Of a stretch of DNA of 64,000 nt, positions 41,157 to 51,639 are shown piece by piece; the first letter of the stretch is position 1; every line of letters begins with the position of its first letter. Origin of the DNA: Thiobacillus sp. GTDB taxonomy: Bacteria; Pseudomonadota; Gammaproteobacteria; Burkholderiales; Thiobacillaceae. Location of the stretch: NCBI GenBank assembly GCA_019459055.1, contig JAIBEI010000025.1:1-64000 (forward strand), written 5' to 3'. A program made the translations under genes and the position numbers. The notes beneath the pieces are model-generated. The model ran no database searches. It saw only the letters and a list, made by a program, of their open reading frames with translations, and was not told where the DNA came from.

Positions 41157-42419
41157 CTAACGGCTGGACGCGAGGCCGGGCCAGGCTTTCGGCAGCAGCA
41201 CCCACATGCGGCCGCGCTGCTTCATGCGGCCGGCGAGCTCGCCGGCCTTGTCGCCAAAGCCCCAGAAGAAATCGGCGCGCACGCCACCGCGAATGGCGCT
41301 GCCGGTGTCCTGCGCCATCACCAGCCGGTTCAGCGGCAGCGCCGAATTGGGCTGGGTGGTGGCGAGGAAGACGGGCGCGCCGAGCGGAATGAAGCGCGGG
41401 TCGACGGCGATCGAGCGGCCCCCGGTCAGCGGCACGCCGAGCGCGCCCAACGGGCCGGGCAGGTTGTCGGGCAGCTCGCGGAAGAAGACGAAGCTGGGGT
41501 TGCTGGCGAGCAGATCCGGCAGCTTGTCGGGGTTCTTCGCGCCCCAGTTCTTGATCCCCTGCATCGAGGCCTGTTCGAGTTTCAGCTCGCCGCGCTCGAC
41601 CAGCAGCTTGCCGATCGACTGGTAAGGATGGCCGTTCTGGTCCGCGTAGCCGACCCGCATATGCGAGCCGTCCGGCAGCTCGATGCGCCCCGAGCCCTGG
41701 ATCTGCAGGAAGAAGAGGTCGACCGGGTCTTCGGCCCAGGCGATGGGCTTGCCCTTGAAGCCGTCGCCCGCTGTCCCGATTTCCTTGCGGGTGGGGTAGG
41801 GCACCAGCTTGTTCCCGACCAGCCGCCCGCGCAGGCGCAGGTTTTTCAGCTCGGGGTAGACGCTCGCCAACTCCACCGAGACGAGGTCGTCTGGGGCGGC
41901 GTAGAGCGGAAAGCGCGCCCGCTCGGTGCGCACGCGGTCGCCTTTCAGCAGGGGCTCGTAATAACCGGTCACCATGCCTTCGGTGCTGCCGTCGTCCTGC
42001 GTAGCCTGGTAGGGCCGGAAGCGCCGCTCGAAAAAGGCGCGCGTCGCCGCGTCGTCGGGCATCCCCATCGCCGCCGCTTCGCTGCAGACCGCCTGCCACG
42101 CGGTGCGTCTGGCCAGCGTGGAACAGCTGTGCAGGAAAGCGCTCCAGGTTTCGCTGACGCTGTCGTCCTGCCAGAAGGCCACTGCCGCCCAGTCCACCGG
42201 TTTGAGCGTGGGATAGGCCACCGCCGGCGTGGGAATGAGCGCCGGCGGCGCGGCGGTCGGCTCGGGCGCCGGTTGCGGCAGCGGCGCAGGCATTGGTGCG
42301 GGTGTTGGGGTGGGCGTTGGCGTCGGGGTGGGGAGGGCCGCTGGCGGTTCCGCGGGCGGGCGCACCGCGCAGGCTGACAACAACAGGACGAACAGCCACG
42401 GGCTTGCGCGTAACAGCAT
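41157..42419 (-). CDS. mltA: Membrane-bound lytic murein transglycosylase A
   Basis: Lipoprotein leader; TGYYEPLLKG, FLQIQGSGRIELPDG, AQDTGSAIRGGVRADFFWGFG. Confidence 0.92.
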   Translation of the reverse strand: MLLRASPWLFVLLLSACAVRPPAEPPAALPTPTPTPTPTPAPMPAPLPQPAPEPTAAPPALIPTPAVAYPTLKPVDWAAVAFWQDDSVSETWSAFLHSCSTLARRTAWQAVCSEAAAMGMPDDAATRAFFERRFRPYQATQDDGSTEGMVTGYYEPLLKGDRVRTERARFPLYAAPDDLVSVELASVYPELKNLRLRGRLVGNKLVPYPTRKEIGTAGDGFKGKPIAWAEDPVDLFFLQIQGSGRIELPDGSHMRVGYADQNGHPYQSIGKLLVERGELKLEQASMQGIKNWGAKNPDKLPDLLASNPSFVFFRELPDNLPGPLGALGVPLTGGRSIAVDPRFIPLGAPVFLATTQPNSALPLNRLVMAQDTGSAIRGGVRADFFWGFGDKAGELAGRMKQRGRMWVLLPKAWPGLASSR

Positions 42420-42423
42420 CACG

Positions 42424-42444
42424 GGTTAGGGGTTAGAGGTCGAG
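42424..42444. repeat. Heptamer repeat, single degenerate arm (GTTAGGG-GTTAGAG-GTCGAGG) between apaG and mltA
   Basis: gggttaggggttagaggtcgagg. Confidence 0.65.
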
Positions 42445-42465
42445 GGGCTGCGCCATCGCCCCGGA

Positions 42466-42849
42466 TCAATGCAGAACTCTGGGCATCGACAGCGTGAACT
42501 GGGGGATCTCGGCATCGAACTTGTTGCCGTCTTCCGCCACCATCTGATAGGTGCCGCGCATGGTTCCGACCGGGGTGGCCAGCGCGGTGCCGCTGGTGTA
42601 TTCGAAGTGCTCGCCCGGCCGCAGCAGGGGCTGTTCGCCGACCACGCCGAGGCCCTTGACTTCCTGGATGACGTCCTCGGCGTCGGTGATGATCCAGTGG
42701 CGCGAAATCAGCTGCGCAGCCACGGTGCCGCTGTTGGTGATGGTGATGGTGTAGGTGAACACGTAACGGTCCGCCGAGGGATCGCTCTGCTCGGCCAGAT
42801 AGGTCGTGTCGACATTGATGCTGATCTGATATTTCTTGCCTTCGGCCAC
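42466..42849 (-). CDS. apaG: ApaG/DUF525 protein
   Basis: VFTYTITITNSGTVAAQLISRHWIITDAEDVIQEVKGLGVVGEQPLLRPGEHFEYTSG. Confidence 0.95.
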   Translation of the reverse strand: MAEGKKYQISINVDTTYLAEQSDPSADRYVFTYTITITNSGTVAAQLISRHWIITDAEDVIQEVKGLGVVGEQPLLRPGEHFEYTSGTALATPVGTMRGTYQMVAEDGNKFDAEIPQFTLSMPRVLH

Positions 42850-42944
42850 GGTTTTGCTCGACGGGTTGGGATGCTTGAAGTGTAACGCAATGCCACGGCG
42901 GACTGCTAAAATGCCTGGGTTTCCAAAATTTCCCGGAGCTTCCC

Positions 42945-43628
42945 ATGACTTACCGCATCGCCCCGTCCATCCTGTCCGCCAACTTTGCCAAGCTGGGCGA
43001 GGAAGTCGACTTCGTGCTCGCTGCCGGCGCCGACATCGTCCACTTCGACGTGATGGACAACCACTACGTTCCCAACCTCACCATCGGCCCGCTGGTGTGC
43101 GAAGCCCTGCGCAAGCACGGCGTGACCGCGCCGATCGACGTCCATCTGATGGTGAAGCCGGTCGACCGCATCATTCCCGATTTTGCAAAAGCAGGGGCGA
43201 CCTACATCACCTTTCACCCGGAAGCCTCCGAGCACGTCGACCGCACCATCGGCCTGATCAAGGAAAACGGCTGCAAGGCCGGCCTGGTGTTCAACCCGGC
43301 GACCCCGCTCGACGTGCTGGAATACACGCTCGACAAGCTCGACATGGTTCTCCTGATGTCGGTCAACCCCGGCTTCGGCGGCCAGAAGTTCATCCCCTAC
43401 GTGCTCGACAAGGCGCGCGCCGTGCGCAAGATGATCGACGACCGCGGCCTTGACGTGAAGATCGAGATCGACGGCGGCGTCGGCCCGGCCAACATCGCCG
43501 AAGTCGCGCGCGCAGGCGTCGACACCTTTGTCGCCGGCTCCGCCATTTTCGGCGCCGCCAAGGACAGCGACCCGCAGCGCTACAACAGCGTCATCGCCGC
43601 CATGCGCGCGGAGCTGGCGAAGGTCTGA
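42945..43628 (+). CDS. rpe: Ribulose-phosphate 3-epimerase
   Basis: [46 protein letters not shown]. Confidence 0.97.
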   Translation: MTYRIAPSILSANFAKLGEEVDFVLAAGADIVHFDVMDNHYVPNLTIGPLVCEALRKHGVTAPIDVHLMVKPVDRIIPDFAKAGATYITFHPEASEHVDRTIGLIKENGCKAGLVFNPATPLDVLEYTLDKLDMVLLMSVNPGFGGQKFIPYVLDKARAVRKMIDDRGLDVKIEIDGGVGPANIAEVARAGVDTFVAGSAIFGAAKDSDPQRYNSVIAAMRAELAKV

Positions 43629-43635
43629 TTTCTTG

Positions 43636-43711
43636 GTGAGGCGTGAGGCGAGAGGCGCAAGGCATCAGCCGGGCCCGCCTCACCCCTCGCCCCTCACGCC
43701 TGACTCCTCAC
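43636..43711. repeat. Heptamer inverted repeat: GTGAGGC-GTGAGGC-GAGAGGC-GCAAGGC-ATCAGCC / GCCTCAC-CCCTCGC-CCCTCAC-GCCTGAC-TCCTCAC; fills most of the rpe-gph gap
   Basis: Read directly. Confidence 0.93.
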
Positions 43712-43719
43712 GAAAAAAT

Positions 43720-44409
43720 ATGAACTTTCCCCTCCCCATCAAGGCCGTCGTCATCGATCTCGACGGCACCCTGCTCGACACCGCGCCGGACCTGGCGCAC
43801 GCCGCCGAACTGATGATGGCCGACCTCGGCCGCCCCTGCCCGTCGCTGCAAACGATTTCCACCTACATTGGCAACGGCGTGTCGCGGCTGGTCAAGCGCG
43901 TGCTCACCGGCGAGATGGATGCCGAGCCGGATGCGGCGCTGTTCGAACAGGCCATCGCCGCGTACCAGAAGCATTACGGCGAACACGTGTCGCTGCATTC
44001 GCGCCCGTTCGACGGCGTGGTCGATGGTCTCGACACGTTCAAGGCGATGGGCGTGCATATCGCCTGCATCACCAACAAGGCCGAACAGTTCACCCATCCG
44101 CTCTTGAAGGACACCGGCCTGTTCGACTACTTCGAGCTGATCCTGTCCGGCGACACGCTGCCCAGGCGCAAGCCCGATCCACTGCCGTTGCTGCATGCCT
44201 GCGAAGTGTTCAAGGTGGCGCCTGCCGAACTGCTACTGATCGGCGATTCGCTCAACGACACCCAGGCCGCGCGCGCCGCCGGCTGCCCCGTGTTCTGCGT
44301 GCCCTACGGCTACAACCGCGGGCGTCCGGTCGCCGAACTCGATCTGGATGCGGTGGTGCCGACGCTGGCCGAGGCGGCGAAGATGGTGGCGAAAATACGT
44401 GAGGCGTGA
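43720..44409 (+). CDS. gph: Phosphoglycolate phosphatase
   Basis: HAD motifs DLDGTLLDTAPDL, CITNKAEQFT, GDSLNDTQAARAAGC. Confidence 0.92.
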   Translation: MNFPLPIKAVVIDLDGTLLDTAPDLAHAAELMMADLGRPCPSLQTISTYIGNGVSRLVKRVLTGEMDAEPDAALFEQAIAAYQKHYGEHVSLHSRPFDGVVDGLDTFKAMGVHIACITNKAEQFTHPLLKDTGLFDYFELILSGDTLPRRKPDPLPLLHACEVFKVAPAELLLIGDSLNDTQAARAAGCPVFCVPYGYNRGRPVAELDLDAVVPTLAEAAKMVAKIREA

Positions 44410-44528
44410 GGCGTTAGGCGTCAGGCGTCAGGCGTCAGGCGTCAGGCGTGGGGGCGCGCGATGGCGGCATTCGTCGCTCCCGTCAGCGGGGCGCCGTTGC
44501 GCCTCACCCCTCACCCCTAACGCCTCAC
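44399..44528. repeat. Heptamer inverted repeat: GTGAGGC x2-GTTAGGC-GTCAGGC x4 / GCCTCAC-CCCTCAC-CCCTAAC-GCCTCAC; overlaps last gph codons, ends 6 nt before trpE ATG
   Basis: Exact 14-nt inverted match cgtgaggcgttagg / cctaacgcctcacg. Confidence 0.95.
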
Positions 44529-44534
44529 GCCATC

Positions 44535-46010
44535 ATGATTGAACAAGATTTCTTCGACCTCGCCCGCCAGGGCTACAACCGCATCCCGCTGGTGCGGGAA
44601 ATGCCCGGCGACCTGGAAACGCCGTTGTCGGTGTACCTCAAGCTGGCTAACGCGCCCTACACCTATCTGCTTGAATCGGTGGTGGGGGGCGAGCGCTTCG
44701 GCCGCTATTCCTTCATAGGTTTGCCGGCGCGCACCGTCATTCGCGTGCGCGCGCATCTGCTGACGGTGGAAACCGACGGCGAGGTGGTGGAAGAGCACAG
44801 CCTGCCCGATCCGCTGGCCTTCATCGCCGAGTACCAGGCGCGCTTCAAGGCCGCGCCGGTGGCCGGGCTGCCGCGCTTTACCGGGGGGCTCGCCGGCTAT
44901 TTCGGCTACGACACCATCCGCTATATCGAGAAGCGCCTGGCGGACACGCGCAAGGACGACGTGCTGCACACGCCGGACATTCTCCTGATGCTGACCGAGG
45001 AGCTGGCGGTGTTCGACAACCTGGCCGGCAAGCTTTATCTCATCACCCACGCCGATCCGATGCAGCAGGATGCCTACGCGCAGGGCCACCTGCGCCTGTG
45101 GGCGCTGGCCGGGCAGCTGCGCGCGCCGGTGCAGCTGCCGGCCGAGCCGGTGATGGCGGCGGACGAGCCGCAGTCGGAATTCGGCGAAGCCGAGTTCAAG
45201 GCGGCGGTGCAAAAGGGCAAGGACTACATCGCGGCCGGCGATGTCATGCAGGTGGTGCTCTCCCAGCGCATGTCGCGGCCGTTCAACGCCTCGCCGCTGT
45301 CGTTGTACCGCGCGCTGCGCGGCCTCAATCCGTCGCCCTACATGTTCTATTACGATTTCGGCGGCTTCCACGTGGTGGGTTCGTCGCCCGAGATCCTGGT
45401 GCGGCTGGAGGGCGACACCGTCACCCTGCGGCCCATCGCCGGCACCCGTCCGCGCGGGCTCACGCGCGAGGACGACCAGCGCCTGGCCGAGGAACTGCTG
45501 GCCGACCCCAAGGAATGCGCCGAGCATCTGCAATTGCTCGACCTCGGCCGCAACGACACCGGGCGCGTTGCCGTCACCGGCAGCGTCAAGGTCACCGAGC
45601 GCATGCAGATCGAGCGCTACTCGCACGTGATGCACATCGTTTCCAACGTCGAGGGCACGCTGAAGCCGGGGCTGTCCGCGCTCGACGTGCTGCGCGCCAG
45701 CTTCCCGGCCGGCACCGTGTCGGGCGCGCCCAAGGTGCGCGCGATGGAGATCATCGACGAGCTCGAGCCCAGCAAGCGCGGTATCTACGCCGGCGCGGTG
45801 GGCTATCTCGGCTTCAACGGCGACATGGACCTGGCGATCGCCATCCGCACCGCGGTGGTCAAGGACGGCATGCTGTACGCGCAGGCCGGCGCCGGCATCG
45901 TCGCCGATTCGGTGGCCGCCAGCGAATGGCTGGAGACGCTGAACAAGGCGCGCGCCGTCATCCGCGCGGCCGAACTGGCGCAGGCGCGATTCGGCATCCT
46001 GACGGAATGA
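44535..46010 (+). CDS. trpE: Anthranilate synthase component I
   Basis: [57 protein letters not shown]. Confidence 0.96.
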   Translation: MIEQDFFDLARQGYNRIPLVREMPGDLETPLSVYLKLANAPYTYLLESVVGGERFGRYSFIGLPARTVIRVRAHLLTVETDGEVVEEHSLPDPLAFIAEYQARFKAAPVAGLPRFTGGLAGYFGYDTIRYIEKRLADTRKDDVLHTPDILLMLTEELAVFDNLAGKLYLITHADPMQQDAYAQGHLRLWALAGQLRAPVQLPAEPVMAADEPQSEFGEAEFKAAVQKGKDYIAAGDVMQVVLSQRMSRPFNASPLSLYRALRGLNPSPYMFYYDFGGFHVVGSSPEILVRLEGDTVTLRPIAGTRPRGLTREDDQRLAEELLADPKECAEHLQLLDLGRNDTGRVAVTGSVKVTERMQIERYSHVMHIVSNVEGTLKPGLSALDVLRASFPAGTVSGAPKVRAMEIIDELEPSKRGIYAGAVGYLGFNGDMDLAIAIRTAVVKDGMLYAQAGAGIVADSVAASEWLETLNKARAVIRAAELAQARFGILTE

Positions 46011-46022
46011 CCCGACAGGCGG

Positions 46023-47312
46023 CTAGCTCAGACCATAGCGTTTGAGTTTGCGGTACAGCGTGCGCTCGGTGATGCCGAGCGCAGTGGCCACCCGGCTGCG
46101 GTGGCCGGCGTGCACGTCGAGCAGGGCGCGGATGTGGGTACGCTCGACTTCGGCAAGCGGTTGGGTACCCGACAACGCCGTTGCCGCTACCACGGGCAGG
46201 TGCAGGTCGGCGGCGCGGATCACGCCGTCGCGGCAGGTCAGCACCGCACGCTGCAGTAGGTTGCGCAGTTCGCGCACATTGCCCGGGAAGCTGTACGCCT
46301 GCAGCATCGCCTGCGCAGCGGAATCCAGCCGGCAGGCGCGGCGAGCACCGGCCAGGCGCTTGAGCAGAAACGCCGCCAGCGTCGGCAGGTCGTCGCGCCG
46401 CTCGCGTAGCGGCGGCAGGTCGACGTCGATGCCCGCCAGCCGGTAATACAGGTCGAGCCGGAAGCGTTTTTCATCCACTTCGTCCAGCAGCCGGCGGTTG
46501 GTGGCCGACACCAGTCGCACGTCGGCCTTCAGCGTCTCGGTGCCGCCGACGCGCCTGAATTCGCCGCTTTCCAGCACGCGCAACAGCTTGGCCTGCAAGC
46601 CCAGGGGAATCTCGGCGACTTCGTCCAGGAATAGCGTGCCGCCGTCCGCCAGTTCGAACAGTCCCTTCTTCAGGCCGCTGCTGCCCGAGAACGCGCCGCG
46701 TTCATGGCCGAACAACTCGCTTTCAAACAGGTTTTCCGGCACCGCGGCGCAGTTGATCACGATGAAGGCGCCGCCGGCGCGCGGCGAGCGGGCATGAATG
46801 AAACGTGCGGCGAGCTCCTTGCCGACGCCGCTCTCGCCAAACAGCAGGATCGGCGCCTCGCAGTCGGCCACGCGTGCGAGATTGTCCACGCAGGCCAGAA
46901 ACGCCGGGGATTTCCCCACCATCCGCATGCCGTCGCACTCCGTCCCGGCGTCGGCTTCCAGCGGATAGAGCTGTTCACCCAGGTAGCGCTCGCCATTCAT
47001 GCCGCGCAACGCATGGCCGCGGATGCGGGTGCGCTCGGGCTGGTCGTCGGCGTGGAAATGCGTGTGCAGCACCTCGATCGCTTCACCGTGCTCGAACAGG
47101 GCCTGGTGCGGACACTGCTCGCCATTTTCGTGGCAGGGCCGCGGCGAGTGATGCGACACCACATGGCAGCGCTGGCCGACGATGGTGTCGGTGGTGACCC
47201 CGTAGGTGGCACAGTAGCGCCGGTTGGCCGCCACGATGCGGTATTCGCGATCGATCACCACAAAAGGCTGGTCGTTGGCGTCGATGAGTTCCTGCAATTC
47301 AAGCTGGGGCAT
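46023..47312 (-). CDS. Sigma-54-dependent PAS/AAA+/Fis transcriptional activator; start chosen after SD-like GGAG
   Basis: GESGVGKE, ELFGHERGAFSG, GGTLFLDEV; C-terminal Fis HTH GHRSRVATALGITERTLYRKLKRYGL. Confidence 0.92.
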   Translation of the reverse strand: MPQLELQELIDANDQPFVVIDREYRIVAANRRYCATYGVTTDTIVGQRCHVVSHHSPRPCHENGEQCPHQALFEHGEAIEVLHTHFHADDQPERTRIRGHALRGMNGERYLGEQLYPLEADAGTECDGMRMVGKSPAFLACVDNLARVADCEAPILLFGESGVGKELAARFIHARSPRAGGAFIVINCAAVPENLFESELFGHERGAFSGSSGLKKGLFELADGGTLFLDEVAEIPLGLQAKLLRVLESGEFRRVGGTETLKADVRLVSATNRRLLDEVDEKRFRLDLYYRLAGIDVDLPPLRERRDDLPTLAAFLLKRLAGARRACRLDSAAQAMLQAYSFPGNVRELRNLLQRAVLTCRDGVIRAADLHLPVVAATALSGTQPLAEVERTHIRALLDVHAGHRSRVATALGITERTLYRKLKRYGLS

Positions 47313-47328
47313 GGCAATCTCCGTACTT

Positions 47329-47357
47329 GTCATGACGTATGGTAAATCAGTCATGAC
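47329..47357. promoter_or_regulatory. Candidate enhancer: two perfect GTCATGAC palindromes 21 bp apart
   Basis: gtcatgac at 47329-47336 and 47350-47357, upstream of a -24/-12 promoter. Confidence 0.6.
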
Positions 47358-47428
47358 ACAAATGCCATGTCAGCGCCACCTCTTTATTCGGATGCCCTGA
47401 AACCCAGTGATTACAAGGATTGGCTGTC

Positions 47429-47444
47429 TGGCACGGCTGTTGCT
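47429..47444 (+). promoter_or_regulatory. Sigma-54 (-24/-12) promoter
   Basis: TGGCACggctgTTGCT, consensus spacing. Confidence 0.85.
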
Positions 47445-47495
47445 TTTGTATTGTGGCCGTGCATTCCCCCAACACACAACAGGATGGAGAGAAAC

Positions 47496-47699
47496 ATGTC
47501 TGAAAAAAAGAACTGGAAGCTGCAACCCGGCGTAAACATCGCTCCGGAGATGGTCGACGAGGTGGCCAAGATCGCCTGTGCCCTGAAGAGCCTGTCCGCC
47601 TACACTACCTTCGTCGTGGAGCGCGAGGACTGCCCGGAGGATCTGCGGCAGATCGTGGAAGACGGCCTGGACGCCATGAGCCGTATTTTTCAGTGGTGA
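47496..47699 (+). CDS. Small conserved-looking protein (68 aa) preceding the SQR-like gene
   Basis: MSEKKNWKLQPGVNIAPEMVDEVAKIACALKSLSAYTTFVVEREDCPEDLRQIVEDGLDAMSRIFQW. Confidence 0.75.
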   Translation: MSEKKNWKLQPGVNIAPEMVDEVAKIACALKSLSAYTTFVVEREDCPEDLRQIVEDGLDAMSRIFQW

Positions 47700-47739
47700 T
47701 CACCACGCCAACCCAACACAGCACAAGGAGCGAAAATTA

Positions 47740-49008
47740 ATGGCACACATCATCATTCTGGGCGCAGGCGTAGGCGGCATGACCATGGCGTATGAAATGC
47801 GCGAGCAGGCGCGGGCCGAAGACAAGGTCACCGTCATTTCCAACAATTCGTATTTCCAGTTCACCCCGTCCAACCCCTGGGTGGGGGTGAACTGGCGCAA
47901 GCGCGACGACGTCACGATTCCGGCCGCGCCGTATCTGAACAAGAAGAACATCGATTTCATCGGGGTCGGCGCGGCGCGCGTGCACCCCGAGCGCAACCAG
48001 GTCGAGCTCACCGACGGCCAGGTGGTGGACTATGACTTCCTCGTCATCGCGACCGGTCCCAAGCTGGCGTTTGACGAAGTGCCGGGGCTGGGGCCGGAAG
48101 GCCATACCCAGTCGGTCTGCTCGGTCGATCACGCGGAGCACTCGGGCCGCGCGTGGGACGGTTTCGTGAAAAATCCGGGACCCATCGTGGTGGGCGCGGT
48201 GCAGGGTGCCTCCTGCTACGGTCCGGCCTATGAATTCGCAATGATCATGGACACCGATCTGCGGCGGCGCAAAATCCGCGACCGCGTGCCGATGACTTTC
48301 GTCACGGCCGAGCCGTATATCGGCCATCTGGGCCTGGGCGGCGTCGGCGACTCCAAGGGCATGCTCGAATCGACGATGCGCGAACGCCATATCAAGTGGA
48401 TCTGCAACGCAAAGGTCACCAAGGTCGAAGCCGGCAAAATGTTCGTCGCCGAGCATAACGACAAGGGCGAAGTCATCAAGGAGCACGAACTGCCGTTTGC
48501 CTACTCGATGATGCTGCCGGCATTCAAGGGCATCGACGCGGTGTTCGGAATCGAAGGACTGACCAACCCGCGCGGCTTCATCACCATCGATGCCTTCCAA
48601 CGCAACCCGAAATTCCCCAATGTCTATGGAGTGGGCGTCTGCGTCGCCATTCCGCCGGTCGAGGTCACCCCGGTGCCGACCGGAACGCCAAAGACCGGCT
48701 ACATGATCGAATCCATGGTCACCGCCACCTCGCACAATATTCGCGCCGCGCTCGACGGCCGCGAACCCGTCGAGAAGGCCACCTGGAACGCCATCTGCCT
48801 GGCCGATTTCGGTGACACCGGCGCGGCCTTTGTGGCGTTGCCGCAGATTCCGCCGCGCAACGTCAACTGGTTCAAGGAAGGCAAGTGGGTGCACCTGGCC
48901 AAGGTCGGGTTCGAGAAATACTTCATGCGGAAAATGAAAAAGGGTTCGACCGAGCCGCTGTATGAAAAATACGTGCTCAGTCTGCTGGGTGTAAAAAAGC
49001 TCAAATAG
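47740..49008 (+). CDS. Sulfide:quinone oxidoreductase-like flavoprotein
   Basis: [32 protein letters not shown]-like central Cys ([13 protein letters not shown]) and [11 protein letters not shown]. Confidence 0.85.
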   Translation: MAHIIILGAGVGGMTMAYEMREQARAEDKVTVISNNSYFQFTPSNPWVGVNWRKRDDVTIPAAPYLNKKNIDFIGVGAARVHPERNQVELTDGQVVDYDFLVIATGPKLAFDEVPGLGPEGHTQSVCSVDHAEHSGRAWDGFVKNPGPIVVGAVQGASCYGPAYEFAMIMDTDLRRRKIRDRVPMTFVTAEPYIGHLGLGGVGDSKGMLESTMRERHIKWICNAKVTKVEAGKMFVAEHNDKGEVIKEHELPFAYSMMLPAFKGIDAVFGIEGLTNPRGFITIDAFQRNPKFPNVYGVGVCVAIPPVEVTPVPTGTPKTGYMIESMVTATSHNIRAALDGREPVEKATWNAICLADFGDTGAAFVALPQIPPRNVNWFKEGKWVHLAKVGFEKYFMRKMKKGSTEPLYEKYVLSLLGVKKLK

Positions 49009-49030
49009 ATCCTCGTGGCATCAGCCATTA

Positions 49031-49054
49031 AGCGCCTGCGGGCGCTTTTTTTTT
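49031..49054 (+). terminator. Intrinsic terminator after the SQR-like gene
   Basis: agcgcctgcgggcgctttttttt. Confidence 0.9.
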
Positions 49055-49144
49055 GGCCTGCGGCGCCGGCCGCACGGCTATAATTCTCCGCTCTTGGCGC
49101 AGGCGCGCACCTCGCCCCGATGGCGGGACGCCGAAGGACACTCC

Positions 49145-49714
49145 ATGCTTTTGATGATCGACAACTATGACAGCTTCACCTACAACCTCGTGCAGTATTT
49201 CGGCGAGCTGGGCGAGGACGTTCGGGTCGTTCGCAACGATGAAATCGACCTCGCCGGCATTGCCGACATGCACCCCGACCACATCGTCGTCTCGCCCGGC
49301 CCCTGCACGCCCAACGAGGCGGGCGTGTCGGTGCCGCTGATCCGGGAATTCGCGGGCAGGATTCCCATCCTCGGCGTCTGCCTCGGTCACCAGAGCATCG
49401 GTCAGGCCTTCGGTGGCAAAATCGTGCGTGCGAAAGAGCTGATGCACGGCAAGACCTCGATGATCCATCACCTGGACAAGGGGGTCTTCGAAGGCCTGCC
49501 CAACCCGTTTCGCGCCACCCGCTACCATTCGCTGGTGATCGAGCGGGCTTCGCTGCCGGACTGCCTGGAAATCACCGCGTGGACCGAGGATGACGAAATC
49601 ATGGGCGTGCGCCACAAGACCCTGGCGGTCGAAGGTGTGCAGTTCCATCCCGAATCGATCCTCACCGAGCACGGCCACGCCATGCTGGCGAACTTCCTGA
49701 AAGGCACCCGATGA
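49145..49714 (+). CDS. trpG: Anthranilate synthase component II (glutamine amidotransferase)
   Basis: [48 protein letters not shown]. Confidence 0.96.
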   Translation: MLLMIDNYDSFTYNLVQYFGELGEDVRVVRNDEIDLAGIADMHPDHIVVSPGPCTPNEAGVSVPLIREFAGRIPILGVCLGHQSIGQAFGGKIVRAKELMHGKTSMIHHLDKGVFEGLPNPFRATRYHSLVIERASLPDCLEITAWTEDDEIMGVRHKTLAVEGVQFHPESILTEHGHAMLANFLKGTR

Positions 49715-50742
49715 TCACGCCGCAGCAGGCGCTCGCCCGGCTGGTCGAGCAGCGCGAAATCTTCCACGACGAGATGCTGTCGCTGATGCGCCAGATCATG
49801 AGCGGTGCGCTCACGCCGGTGCAGATTGCCGGCATCATCACCGGCCTCAGGGTCAAGAAGGAGACCGTCGGCGAGATCGCCGCGGCGGCGCAGGTGATGC
49901 GCGAGTTTGCCACCAAGGTGCCGGCGCAGAACAGCGCCAACCTGGTCGACACTTGCGGCACCGGCGGCGACGCCGCGCACACCTTCAACATCTCGACCAC
50001 CGCGGCCTTTGTGGCCGCCGCGGCTGGCGCGCGCGTCGCCAAGCACGGCGGGCGATCGGTGTCGTCGACCAGCGGCAGCGCTGACGTTCTGGAGGCGCTG
50101 GGCGTCAAACTCGACCTCACCCCGGAACAGGTGGCGGCGAGCATCGACGCCATCGGCATCGGTTTCATGTTCGCTCCGAAGTTCCACGGTGCGATGAGGC
50201 ACGCCGCGCCGGTGCGCAAGGAGCTCGGCGTGCGCACGATCTTCAACATCCTCGGTCCGCTGACCAACCCGGCCGGCGCGCCGCACCAGCTGCTCGGCGT
50301 GTTCCATTCCGACCTCGTCGGCATTCTGGTGCGCGTGCTCGCGCGCCTCGGCAGCCGCCACGTCATGGTGGTGCACGGTTCCGACGGCATGGACGAGATC
50401 ACGCTCTCCGGCGAGACGCTGATCGGCGAGCTGAAGGACGGCGAGGTGACCGAATACCGCATCCATCCGCGCGAGTTCGGGCTCGAGACCTGCGACAGCG
50501 ACGTGCTCAAGGTATGGGATGCGACGCAGGCGAAGGACATGCTGCTCGCCGTGCTCGACGGCCTGCCGGGGCCGGCGCGCGACATCGTGCTGTTCAACGC
50601 CGGTGCCGCGATCTATGTGGCAGACCGCGCCGCCACGCTCGGCGAGGGCATCGCAACGGCACGTGCCGTCATCGATAGCGGCGCGGCGCGCGACAAGCTC
50701 GCGCAGCTGGTCGAGTTCTCCAACCGCGGCCCGGGGGGCTGA
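49711..50742 (+). CDS. trpD: Anthranilate phosphoribosyltransferase
   Basis: [40 protein letters not shown]. Confidence 0.96.
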   Translation: MITPQQALARLVEQREIFHDEMLSLMRQIMSGALTPVQIAGIITGLRVKKETVGEIAAAAQVMREFATKVPAQNSANLVDTCGTGGDAAHTFNISTTAAFVAAAAGARVAKHGGRSVSSTSGSADVLEALGVKLDLTPEQVAASIDAIGIGFMFAPKFHGAMRHAAPVRKELGVRTIFNILGPLTNPAGAPHQLLGVFHSDLVGILVRVLARLGSRHVMVVHGSDGMDEITLSGETLIGELKDGEVTEYRIHPREFGLETCDSDVLKVWDATQAKDMLLAVLDGLPGPARDIVLFNAGAAIYVADRAATLGEGIATARAVIDSGAARDKLAQLVEFSNRGPGG

Positions 50743-50745
50743 GCG

Positions 50746-51534
50746 ATGTCCGACATTCTCGAGAAGATCCTCGCCACCAAGCGCGCCGAGATCGCCGCCG
50801 GTCTCGCAGACGTGCCGCTCGTCGAGATGCAGCAGCGCGCGGTGGCCGCATCCGCGCCGCGCGACTTCGTCGGCGCGCTGCGCGCGAAGCTCGCTGCATC
50901 CAAGCCCGCGGTGATCGCCGAAATCAAGAAGGCGAGTCCGTCCAAGGGCGTGATCCGTCCCGACTTCCGCCCGGCCGAGATCGCTGCCAGCTACGAGGCG
51001 GGCGGCGCCGCCTGCCTGTCGGTGCTCACCGACCGCGATTATTTTCAGGGCAGCGCCGAGTATCTGAAAGAAGCGCGCGCGGCATGCGCGCTGCCGGTGC
51101 TGCGCAAGGATTTCATCATCGACCCCTACCAGGTCTATGAAGCGCGCGCGATGGGGGCGGACTGCATCCTCCTGATCGTCGCCGCGCTGGAACTGCCTGC
51201 CATGCAGGCGCTGGAGGCTTTGGCACACGAGCTTGGCATGGCGGTGCTGGTTGAATCGCACAACGCCGAGGAACTTGACGCCGCACTGCAATTGAAGACC
51301 CCGCTACAGGGCATCAACAACCGCAACCTGCGCAGCTTCGAGGTGAGCCTCGACACCACGCTGGGCTTGCTGCCGAAAATCGGTAACGAGCGCATCGTCA
51401 TCACCGAATCCGGCATTCTCGCGCCGGCGGACGTCGCGAAGATGCGCAGTCACGGCGTCAACGCATTCCTGGTAGGCGAGGCGTTCATGCGCGCCGACGA
51501 TCCGGGTACCGAACTGGCACGGCTGTTCGCCTAA
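50746..51534 (+). CDS. trpC: Indole-3-glycerol phosphate synthase
   Basis: [52 protein letters not shown]. Confidence 0.96.
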   Translation: MSDILEKILATKRAEIAAGLADVPLVEMQQRAVAASAPRDFVGALRAKLAASKPAVIAEIKKASPSKGVIRPDFRPAEIAASYEAGGAACLSVLTDRDYFQGSAEYLKEARAACALPVLRKDFIIDPYQVYEARAMGADCILLIVAALELPAMQALEALAHELGMAVLVESHNAEELDAALQLKTPLQGINNRNLRSFEVSLDTTLGLLPKIGNERIVITESGILAPADVAKMRSHGVNAFLVGEAFMRADDPGTELARLFA

Positions 51535-51565
51535 CACGCGTCTATTGCGGGTACGCCCGCTTATC

Positions 51566-51594
51566 TGTGGGAGCAGCACCCTCGCCGCGATTCA
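51566..51594. repeat. REP-like sequence (TGTGGGAGCAGCACCCTCGCCGCGATTCA)
   Basis: Resembles the TGTgGGAGC-type REP family; intergenic between trpC and the HerA-like gene. Confidence 0.5.
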
Positions 51595-51639
51595 CGGTCG
51601 ATGCGACCCGCCCTCTCGGCCCAGAGTGGGACGCGCCTG

